Source of the DNA: Opeltia flavorubescens
Taxonomy: Eukaryota; Ascomycota; Lecanoromycetes; Teloschistales; Teloschistaceae
Direction of reading: 5' to 3'
Assembly: GCA_000442125.1 (NCBI GenBank)
Contig: KE546977.1
Location: forward strand, 806,001 to 870,000
Length of the DNA: 64,000 nucleotides
Shown here piece by piece: positions 34,312 through 44,129 of this stretch. Each line of letters opens with the position of its first letter. The first letter of the stretch is position 1. The translations under genes and the position numbers were made by a program. The notes beneath the pieces are model-generated. The model was not told the DNA's origin. It did no database searches and was given only the letters and a program-made list of their open reading frames with translations.

Positions 34312-36526
34312 TCATACCGGATTAGGGTCAGTGGTGCCAGCAACTTTTGTTGAAGTGCCCTCAGCATTGGAGAAATCTTGTGGAGTGGTGTGATTAAACG
34401 TGTAAGTCTTTCGACCCTGCGGTAAACCCTCTGGTGCGGGGATCACTTGTACCTGGATTTCAATCTCCTTCTGGGGTGGCGAACTCTCGAGAAATGGTGG
34501 CTGGAAGAATCCCATCTGCTGGTATACATGCTGATGCTGACTTGGCAGTGGCTGTAGATCCAGGAATCCATACTGCGGCATCATCGGTGGTCGAACGATC
34601 TGGTTAGGGGGTTCTTCGTAGTGTCCCTGCAGTGAGGTCGAGGATGGCACCTGCCAATTCAGGTGGCTAAAGTTCGTTGGTGGCATAGGTGGTGAATCGA
34701 AAAACGTGGTTTGTTGAGGTGGTGCTGATTGCGGAGGCCAGTGATAAGATGCTTGGTGGCCGACGCGGGGGAACGAGGGCTGGAATCCAGTCTCGTAAGG
34801 AGTGATTGGTGGTGAGGTAAAATGTGGTCCGGAGTCTGGCGCCGTTGGTGTGGCATGGTCTTGAGTATGAGCCCATTGGCTGAGCCATGCTTGTGTTTGT
34901 TGTTCCACGGTGAGCGGCGAGAGTGGGGTCAAGGGCGTAATACTTTGACTTGATGCGTTGGTGCCATGGTCATTCGAGCCCAAGAAGTCGTTACTGGACA
35001 GCTGGTGGAAGTTTCTTGGAGACATCGGAGCCGGGCCCACAACTCCAGGTTTTTGGATTCGACCGTTCCCGGTGTTAAGCCCGTTGCCTGTAGACTTGAT
35101 ACGACGCACGGAGGCTGTTTTACTAATGCCGAGTGAAGACATTCGGGCTGTAGGGGACAGCGTCATAGGGCCATACGACATACTTCGCTGCGCTTCTGGG
35201 CGCAACGCTGCTGGTCGCGGCCGCTTTCTCCTCGACGCGATATCAAGCCTGGGAACAGTGGAACCACCGATGAGCGAGTTCGGCAAGGACTCCGAGTGCG
35301 TTGTACCCGCGTCAATATGTAATCGCGGCGGCGCAGGCGGCGTTCCAACTGGACTGTGAGACGTAGTTGCATGTGTAGCATCGGCTTGACCATTGTTCAA
35401 ACCCACATTCGATTGGGATCGCTTGAGATGAATCGTATTAAAATCACTTGCGAGGTCTGCTGTAACAGATTGCCTTCGAGTGAAAGGTTCTTGACAGGGA
35501 AAAGGAAGTGGGGATGTCCTTGGTGGTGGTGTCATGAGACTGGGTTGTTCGCCGTCGGAAGATGATGCTGTTGCAAAGGTTTGGCAAGAAGGATTGCCAA
35601 CGTGATACCCTTCCGAAGCGCTTTGATACATGGCCTGTGAGAAAGCGCTTTGGGTCGCTTGAAGCGCTGCCAGGCCTTCTTCGGTGAACTGCGGCCCGGG
35701 CTGGCTCTCAGATACCCATTCTTGCAAGCCCCAGGCGGGTACATCCGAAGCGTCCATCTTGGTCATAGCAAGGTTGTTGGCATCGGGAAGAGGTAGCGAA
35801 GGGCCCAGGTCGCCTTCGAGGGATAGGTCACTGTCAGTGCCTACCGAGTTCAGGTACCCGTGGAACATGTCAAGCTCTGTATTAAAATTCGATGCGTCAT
35901 CAGACGCATCCTCAGAGTTAGGAATACAAATACCGCCGACTGTAGGTGGGTGTACGGCTGGGTGCGAATCTTGGGGCGAAAGGTCGAGCACATCATTCAT
36001 CTCGTTGGCGTAGTCGGGAAAGGCGAGGTCGACAGATGACCAGAGAGCAGCAGGATCATTCGGGAGCACATCGAACCTTCGTTCCTGCGGCCTCTGATGC
36101 CTTGCTTTGGCTCGACGGTTCTGGTACCAGTTCTAAAACTCAAATATTAGTGCATGGCCGATGATGATGGGTGATGAGACTTACATTGACACGTTGCAAC
36201 GAAAGGCCGATCCGAGAAGCCAACTGCTTCTTGAAATCCGTACCAGGCTTGGGCTTGCTTTTGAAATTGTCCTCTAGGACAGCGATTTGTTCTTGGGTGA
36301 GCCGTGGCCTCGTCGACGTATCGTCCGCCTCGGCGGCCTCTTCCAACGATGGAATCACAGGTCTTTGCATTGGAAGAGTCGAGACGAGGTTCGGATCGTG
36401 CATGTGGGAATCTTGTATGTAGCTTGTTTGTTGAGGTCCTGGCAGGTGATCTTGGTACTGGGACTGAGGGTATAAAGCCAGCATCGAGTCCTCTTGCTGG
36501 GTGAAAAATTGTTGCGAGTATTCCAT
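34312..36526 (-). CDS. homeobox transcription factor
   Basis: Two exons: 36526..36185 and 36132..34312, 720 aa. The 52 bp intron (GTAAGT..TAG) is phase 0 and falls inside recognition helix 3. The homeodomain is at about 71-130: RPRLTQEQIAVLEDNFKSKP (helix 1), FKKQLASRIGLSLQRVN (helices 2-3), then NWYQNRRAKARHQ. Trp48, Gln50, Asn51 and Arg53 of the homeodomain are kept; position 49 is Tyr instead of the usual Phe, and position 47 is Asn. It is a typical 60-residue type, not a TALE extension. The rest is long and disordered, rich in Pro, Gln and Ser (PPRTSPLPFP; SAPPQQTTFF), with a late short acidic/hydrophobic patch. Fungal homologues of this layout control conidiation, fruiting or appressoria, but I cannot name the orthologue. 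It sits alone between two large gene-free regions. Confidence 0.92.
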
Positions 36527-39349
36527 CCCAAGGGAGGTCTGCCAGCCGACGGGACGGACCGATTGGTATGGATGAAAGCAGCCCCCTCACAATCTTTTCA
36601 AGGCAACTAAGAAACGAACAACATGGGAGAAGAAGAAATGCAATAGAGTTTTGAACTTTTTGTTAGTGCAGCACTCAATCAGCCTTCTAAGTTGACAATG
36701 GAGAGCCGGGTTTGATAGAGTGTGAGATGATAGGTGCAGTCTTGGCGTAATTTCAGCGAGTGTCAACAAGTAACAAGGACTCGGAGAAAGGAATGGTTGT
36801 CGAGAAGGTGGGAGAAAATGACAGTAGATGGGTCAATGGGAGAGGGATTGGGTCGGAGTCGGGGAGGAGAAGAGGTGAAGTAAGTAGTGTGACTGTGACG
36901 AGCTATCCGCCCACCATGTTGACAGCTCGCGAAGAAGCAGACGCTGCAGAACGATAGCTGTGGCGTGCATCGAGAGCGACCCAAGGGAGTGGTGATGGTA
37001 ATGGGGGAAGTGGGTCGAGGGAGCGTCCATGCAATCATGCACCGAGGATAGGCGACTAAGGTAGATGCATAAGGTAGCTAGAGCTTGTGATGCAGCATAA
37101 GAGGGCCTTTGGTGGCAGCACAGATCCTAGAGCAAAGTTAAACTTTCAGGGCAGAGATGCTCGTGGCCGGCCGTCCGTAGCATGGATCATGGGTCGGGTG
37201 GGAGCCGTGGTGTGGTGGAGGAGCTTAGGAGGAGCTTAGGAGGCTAGAGGAGAAGCAGTCAGGCATGCGGTGGAAGTTGGAAGCGTTTAGCCTCAGTAGT
37301 GCGGTAACGATGCAACGCCTGGAACAGAGGATACGATACAGGTACAGAAGGAAGCCTCCAATGACAAATGGCCCCTTGCTCTGCCCGTTATCATAGTAAG
37401 ATACCTAGAGTACAAGTACGGAAGAGCAGGACAGGCTTGATCGGAAGGAACCATGGGATGGATCTGACCGCTACAGTTGCCGCAATCTCCACGACGAACC
37501 TTGTTCGAGATCCCACTTGAACTTCCTTCGTGATACATTATTTCACCCACGGGCCCCGTTGCCTCGCTCTATCCTCTCGACGATCCGTCGTCACACCTCT
37601 CTGTAGCTCTCCACAGTATTTGGATTTTGGCCCAACTGCGCGCTCCCAATGCCACTGCCTCTGCGAGGTGAATGCCGACGTGGCCCCCATCAGGCGGGTG
37701 ATCTTCGTCGTGGATGCGTATTTTTATCACCCTCGTCAGGCACACAGCCTCAGGTACAGAGCTCCTCACGGTCATCCTGTGGAAATCTCCCGAGGAGCCA
37801 TCCGTCCCTTACCGGGTCAGCCCCAACGCCATACAACCTGCTTCCGGAAGACTAAGCTGGAGGAAAGTGTGCCCCCCAATCTCTGCGCGAAAACGGAATG
37901 TTGGACTTATCATCATGCACAGATAATGGATCATGGTGCATCGCTTCTCGGAATTAACGATCTACTGATGTGCTCAAGGGATGTCTAATTAGGGACACGA
38001 CATGCATCTGCGCTTGTACCTGTGGGACTGCTAGATCAGCAGCTAGACGGCTTGGGGGTAGCAGGGGCAATTCAAGGGACAGAACAATGTCAGTGCTGGC
38101 CTGCGTTAACCCGGTTGAGTGCCGACAGCGCGAGCTTAATCCCTAGAAGTAGTGCTTGCCCACGCAGGGACTGCGGCGGATGTAGAAGTATAATCGTTGC
38201 CCTTCGCACTCGATTGATGACGACGGCAAGCGCAGCGAGTTCAAGAAGCAGGTTTTCTCAACCGAGCCTCAAAGTCTGTTCGCTACAACCTCAGGTGACG
38301 TTTCGTGGAGCCAGAGCAGTCCGAGACATACAGCTTGTGTTAGGTGCATATATCGGCACGCCGCCTTGATGTTTGTGTTCTCGTCCGCCATCAGCCTCTT
38401 GGAATATCGAGACCTGAGGAACGGAGTCCTGGGCCCCGAAAATGGCATCAAGGGCTTGAAAGGAAATGATTGACTGCGAAGTGGTGCTATCGTCATTTTC
38501 TCGGAGACTTCTTCTTCGGCATTCACTGACACAACGGCATCATAACACCACACCGCAGGTTGGCAGAGCAAGTGCCGACACCAACCTCTTGGAGATCATC
38601 CCCGCACACCGTTGTTCATTGAGTGTCAAACGTTGCTGTGTCTTGGTGTGTATGGATCACTGAAGCATTGGTCGCTCTTGGCGTCGGCCAGTGGACCGCC
38701 GGTGATCCTGGCGACTGCATGGCTTCAGCTCGCCCACGAAGACGCCACACTTGGGCTCCCATGCTACCGTACGTAGGAGTAGGATTGCCTTTTCTCGCCC
38801 TTATCCAAGCGCGGGTTGTGGAACAGAGTGAGAACTTGGTGGCAACGGGGATGCTGACGGGCAAGACAACCAATGCCCTGGCATTAATCATGCTCCGTCG
38901 CTTCACTGGTCGTTACATCACGAGCAAGACAAAGGCACTGGACTGGGTTTCGCGTCACCCGTTAGGGTTCTCGTCCAGTGATCGAATCTGGTAATCTCGA
39001 CAAAGATCCCCTCAATTAAGATTAACGCCAAAAGTGCGCGACCGGAAAGGGCATCTCTGGTGCTATGGCTAAGCTCGAAGCATACACTCCCTTGTCGCGA
39101 TAGGCTGGCTGCAGGGGCAGGGGTGGATGCTTCTTGCCGCTCAACGTTCTAGATCTTTTCGGGACGAACAGAGTGCCCCCAATCGACGTTGCCAGATCTT
39201 CGTCATCCATACACTTGCAAGAGTCTACCATTCGACAAGGACGACGAGATGTTGCCGCAACTCCCGCTTGTATCGTGAAGACCCCGCCATACTAGGATAT
39301 GCTATCGTTTGAAATGCTTCCCTCAAGACCCACGAAGGTGAAACCGACA
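36527..39349. promoter_or_regulatory. 2.8 kb gene-free upstream region of the homeobox gene
   Basis: No supported exon on either strand. The longest plus-strand open frames (for example 37530-37988 and 38623-38994) lack any family resemblance and typical fungal codon rhythm. The near part (about 36530-37300) is rich in purine tracts (GGAG/GAGG) and probably is the 5' UTR. Long upstream regions are common for fungal developmental regulators. No defined factor site is claimed. Confidence 0.45.
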
Positions 39350-40198
39350 CTATTGATGCAACGAATTACTGACTTCTAATTGAATCGACCCATCCGCTCC
39401 CAGACCCACGAAAATGACGCTTCGGAGATCTGCAACGATCCAGTCGGCCCCTGATGCTCTCAGTTGCTCGATCCGATGTGTAGTTGCTAGACCGATCACC
39501 TGACAGCCTGCAGCTTTGCCGGCCAGAATTCCTGCTGGACTATCTTCTACCACAAGTACTTTTGCCCGTGTCTTCTCAGCGGTCAGGCCCAGCCTCTCTA
39601 TCCCGAGCTGATAACAGTCTGGGGCGGGCTTTCCAGCCGACACATCTTCAGCAACGACCAAATTGTCGGGACGCGAAAGGCTCATCACGTCCAGCCAACC
39701 TGTGAGCAGCGCGCGGGTACCTGACGTTACGATTCCCCATGGAGCATGAGCCTGGTCCAGAGATGCGAGCAGGGAGCGGGCGCCGGGAATCTCAACAGCA
39801 TCACCTCCATACTCTTTGGGAATCAACCCCTCGATGTAACTGACGTCTGTTTACAGCTCAGCAATGCAGGCCCCGAAGTAAGCAGCTATAGTGCTTGTAC
39901 TAACAGTCCCAATTAGCTTTGTTCTGGTCGTATAGGGCGAGCGTCTCGATCGATCTCCTACCATGAGAGGTAAGGAGGATCACCGACGGGTCAACGCCAA
40001 GTTCTTTGCCTATCCTATCAATGCTCAGAAATCGGACAGGAAGCGTGGGACGCACAGTAGGTAAAGTTACTTATTCCAATGCTTGCTTATTGCCTCTGTG
40101 GAATCGACAATGGTGCCATCCATGTCGAAGAGAATCCCAGTAAAGGTAAGAGACTCTGTTGGAGCGGTAAAGGCTTCTTCGAGGCCATTCTGAACCAT
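39350..40198 (-). CDS. HAD-superfamily sugar/glycerol phosphate phosphatase (GPP/DOG type)
   Basis: Three exons: 40198..40071, 40014..39905 and 39846..39350, 244 aa, matching yeast Gpp1/Gpp2/Dog1 (about 246-250). HAD motif I with the nucleophile Asp is FTGILFDMDGTIVDST; motif II is WGIVTSGTRALL; the motif III Lys is in SAGKPAPDCY; motif IV is KVLVVEDSPAGILAGKAAG. The cap region has HGRRSIETLALYD as in the GPP/DOG group (HGxRxxE). These enzymes dephosphorylate glycerol-3-phosphate or 2-deoxyglucose-6-phosphate, with roles in osmolyte glycerol or detoxification; specificity cannot be read here. The start MVQNGLEEAFTAP is the first ATG in frame with motif I. Shares a 368 bp divergent promoter with NUG1. 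Confidence 0.92.
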
Positions 40199-40566
40199 AG
40201 CGCGGAGGTCTTGGGTGTTTTATGTAAAGATTCCGAGACTAGCAATAAAAAAAGATCGAGGTTTGAAGGTCCTATGGAAATTGTGTGATATAGAAGTATG
40301 AGCACATGAGGATACAGGCCATATGCGCGAAGTTTATCGATGATCACCGAGAGTGGAGAATTCGGAATGGTCAATGCGTGCCATGGTGTAAAGTTCGCAG
40401 TGGTTCGTCAAGATAGTGTATCGTGGTTCGTTCATTAAAGAATTCATAGAAGCCTTTGATTGTGATTAGATAACACGGCTTGGCATGCGCACTCGGAAAT
40501 AGTAAACCAAAAAAACCCCCCCCATAAGATCGAAATCATGCGCAGTAAACCTTGAACTGTGTCACA
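40199..40566. promoter_or_regulatory. divergent promoter: HAD phosphatase / NUG1
   Basis: 368 bp between opposite starts, containing an A-run followed directly by a C-run near 40508-40523, a likely slippage-prone homopolymer junction. No defined binding site recognised. Confidence 0.45.
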
Positions 40567-42262
40567 ATGGTCAACAAGCCTGGCAGTAAGTTGTTCCTAC
40601 TATTACGTAAATTTAGTTTTGACAGTAAATCCAGAACCGAAATCTAAGCGTATACCGGTCCGTCTACGGCACAAGATTGAAAAAGCAAGCGCAGCGAAGC
40701 AACGCAAGCAGAGAAAGCTGGCCAAAAAGGTAGCTGTATTGTAATCCTTATGTGTCAGGTCGGCTGACCTTCTCTAGAGGCCAGAATGGAGAAGCCGGCT
40801 GAAGAAGGACCCTGGGATTCCCAATCTCTTCCCCTACAAGGATAAAATTCTACACCAAATCGAGGAAAAGAAACGTTTGAAAGAGGAAGAGTCTTTGAGA
40901 AGGCGGGAAGAAGCCGGTAACAAGACTACTAAGAATATGGTAGCAGCCGAGGCAGGCAATGGGGGCAATGGAGAAGTCGAAGAGGATCTCCTCGACGAAA
41001 CTATGGGAGACGACCCTCCAATCGACTCATCAAATCCACTAGCAGCTTTGCTTGCATCTGCAAAAGCACGGGCAGTAGAGTATGAGGAGGCGCCAGAAGA
41101 AGAGCTCCACGACGCTATAGTCCATGACGGTTCAGAAAGCGACATGGACCTTGAAAGCTCCACCATTCTCCCACAACCCCACGACCCCTCCCGCCGCGCC
41201 TTTGATAAAGTCTACAAAACTGTCCTGTCCTCCTCTGACATTGTCCTCTACGTACTCGACGCTCGCGACCCCAACGGCACCCGCTCCCGGGAGATAGAGC
41301 GAGAAATCATGGCGACCGACTCCGGCTCCAAAGGCCTCATCCTCATCTTGAATAAAATCGATCTCGTCCCTCCGCATGCCTTAAACTGCTGGGTAACCTA
41401 CCTCCGCCGCTACTTTCCTACTTTACCTTTACGCGCCAGCAATCCCGCTCCCAACGCCCGCACATTCGATCATAAATCTCTAACCGTCAAAGCAACGTCG
41501 GAAACACTTCTCCGTACTTTGAAGGCTTATGTCCACAGGAAACAGTTGAGACGCAGCATTACCGTCGGTATAGTCGGCTATCCCAATGTTGGTAAATCAT
41601 CCGTCATCAATGCGCTCACGTCATGTCTCGGTGGTGGCACTACAGCTCGCTCTCGGTCGACAACGGCATGCCCGGTTGGAGCCGAAGCGGGCATTACCAC
41701 GGCTCTACGGGAGATTAAACTTGATAGCAAGCTCAAGTTACTCGACTCACCTGGTATCGTCTTCCCAGCATGCAGCCTTGAAATGAAAACACCGAAGAAA
41801 GATGACCAAGCACGCCTTATCCTTTTGAACGCTATTCCCCCGAAGCAAATCACGGACCCGATACCTGCGATCACCCTGCTCCTCTCTCGACTGTCGTTCT
41901 CGCAGACTACTCTGGAGAATCTACTCTCGGTTTACGGCATTCCTCCGCTCGTTGCAGGAGCTGACGGGGACATGACGACGGATTTTCTGGTCCAAGTGGC
42001 GAGGAAGAGGGGCAGGTTGGGCAAGGGAGGCGTACCGAATCTTACGGCCGCTGCGATGACTGTGATTACCGATTGGAGGGACGGGAGGATACAAGGTTGG
42101 GTGGATGCGCCAACAGAGGAAGAAACGAGAACAGGCGACGAGAAGGAGATTGTCCAGGGATGGGCGAAGGAATTCAAGTTGGAGGGTTTGTGGGGTGATG
42201 ACGGCGGGGGNGGGAACAAAGTTGTAGAAGGCCAGAACGACGAAGTGATGGTAGAGTCATGA
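40567..42262 (+). CDS. NUG1: nucleolar GTPase Nug1 (circularly permuted)
   Basis: GTPase for 60S pre-ribosome maturation in the nucleolus and nucleus. Three exons: 40567..40585 (19 nt), 40626..40729 and 40778..42262, 535 aa, similar to yeast Nug1 (520). The basic N-terminus has the GN3L/Grn1 signature: RLRHKIEKASAAKQRKQRKL, then RPEWRSRLKKDPGIPNLFPY. G motifs come in the permuted order: G4 NKIDLVP near residue 230, then G1 GYPNVGKSSVINAL near 308, then G3 DSPGIVF near 363. A Glu/Arg coiled stretch follows the N-terminus and an acidic insert precedes the GTPase fold. The first exon encodes only MVNKPG. Base 42211 is an N in a GGN (Gly) codon near the C-terminus. Convergent with DPB4, 207 bp between stops. 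Confidence 0.94.
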
Positions 42263-42469
42263 GCGACATGTGCATAGATACCCAGGAACTGGAATAGTAT
42301 GGAGAATCGTAATCGTTTGATTGATGTCCCAGAACCGTCTTGGGATTTCCCTTGAAGCAGTGTCTTGAGATAATGGATAGCGATCCGGTAGTGACTCAGC
42401 TCAGTCCTCATCAACTTTATTAAATGGCCGACAAGTTCCATCAACACGCCAGGACTCCAAATCTCCCAC

Positions 42470-43733
42470 TCAATCACTCTCATCCCCACTTCCATCATCA
42501 TCCACCCCACTACTCAACCCATCCTGGATAGGCCTCAGTCTGGATTCCATGTCTGGTCCCGAGGCCGAATCAGCATCACCGTCTTCATCCTCTTCCTCGT
42601 TAGAAACCTCTTCGTCGTCATCCTCTTCTTCATCCTCGGCCGGCTCATCGTCTTGGGGCTCAGTCTCAGGCTCATCCTCCATTGCCAGCTCATCTCTCGT
42701 GTCCCCCTCCTCTTCCGCAGTAGCTCCGTCAGACGCCCTCTTCTGTGGCTGCGCCTCATACTGTTCTCCCTGTTCGCTCCCTTCCTCCCTCCTCAACCTC
42801 TTGCTCGCTCTCTCCTCGCCTCCGTCGTCCTCCGTTTCCATCTCTCCATCTCTAAGCTCGCTATCCTTGTTCGCGACCGTTCCTGCATCAGTCCCACCCA
42901 TCTCCTTCTCCTTCACCTTCCTTCGATACTCGTTCCGTTTCCCAGTCGCAATCTCGTTGAAACGCTTCAATTCTGCTTCTACGCGTGGGAGGAAGTCGGC
43001 AAACTCGCACTCGGCTAGGGCTTCGAGGACGGCATTAGGAGAGATGGTTTTGCGGTTGGTGGACAGGGTGATTTCGTTGGCTCTGTATTGAGGTCGTCAG
43101 GAGCGAAGGAAAGAACATGGCGGGTTTGGTATCATGAGGAACAAAAATCCAAGGGGAAAGAAACCCCGCAAGGATCTTTGGGTACGGATTTTGAAGAAAT
43201 GTCTACCATAATTTGGAAGACATATGACATGAAATCTAAAGACTTCGTGGTAGGTGAATAAGTAGGAAATCACAGTAACGTACTTATCAGCGATATGGTT
43301 TACAAAGACTGTTGCTCCTTTTGACATGGCCGTGATGGCGTCCTTTTGTATTTGAGTATTTGGTGGAAGAACGCCTTTGGCGAGGCGCTGTACCATGGAG
43401 CGAGGGAGTGAGAGGTCCTAAAGGGAAGAGAGCATTGTTAAGCCAAGTGCTGCTATAGGACCACAAGATGTATTCAAGGGAGGATAATCCAAGGAAAGTG
43501 GCCCCAAAACGGCAGGGCAATTATACTTTAGAACAAGGTATGGATTTTCAAGCAAATTAAAATCATGACATATTGTAGCAAATCAAGATGAAAGTCGTAC
43601 TAGGTAGACATAGCTGGCAACGGATAAGTAGAGATTGATGACTTACTTCGATATTGACACCATCCTTCTCCTTGGCCGGTGTACCTTCTTCGCCAGTGGC
43701 GGAAACTTGGGAAACATTGCTCTTTCTAGGCAT
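42470..43733 (-). CDS. DPB4: DNA polymerase epsilon subunit D (Dpb4, POLE3-like histone fold)
   Basis: Small histone-fold subunit of replicative DNA polymerase epsilon, also part of the ISW2/CHRAC remodeller; pairs with Dpb3. Three exons: 43733..43647, 43417..43284 and 43082..42470, 277 aa. The histone fold spans about 30-110: DLSLPRSMVQRLAKGVLPPN, IQKDAITAMSKGATVFVNHI, ADKANEITLSTNRKTISPNA and LEALAECEFADFLPRVEAEL. The signature LPRSMVQRLAKG is a clear Dpb4/POLE3 match. A long tail follows: a basic KRFNEIATGKRNEYRRKVK, then about 130 residues dominated by Glu and Asp. The tail is longer than in yeast (196 aa total), a common feature in filamentous fungi. Ser-rich open frames on the opposite strand are shadows of this acidic tail. 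Confidence 0.93.
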
Positions 43734-44129
43734 TTCTCGTGATATATATCGTATGCATCTCTAATTCCGACTTTTGCTCATGTCTACTTTATTGTTGGTA
43801 ATTGAAATGATATGTATAGTCTACGCGCGAAGCACCAGTAAGGTAATTAACACCTACCTTAGATTCATGCTATATATCCCGCTAGCCGCAAAGGGACGTG
43901 TTCTGTACCTATCTCACCCACCAGAAGGGAAAAGGGGGGCCAGGAGGGTGATGATCATTGCCCTTATCCACAATTTGGTTGTCGAACATACGTGGACGGA
44001 ATTAAAGAAAACGCAAACCATCGTTTTCATTCAGCTGCAAATCCATCGAGCCATATCCTACATGCCAAAGCCTTCCCAAACCAACGCAAAGCCTGACCAA
44101 CACCAACGCTAATGTGCAAAACAAAATCA
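43734..44129. other. intergenic between DPB4 and SLD3
   Basis: 396 bp between two minus-strand replication genes: the DPB4 promoter and the SLD3 3' UTR. No coding signal. Confidence 0.4.

Noticed and set aside
42549-43091. 180-codon Ser-rich open frame on the plus strand
   Set aside because: It is the complement of the Glu/Asp-rich tail of DPB4; repeats of GAA/GAG read backwards give Ser/Leu runs.
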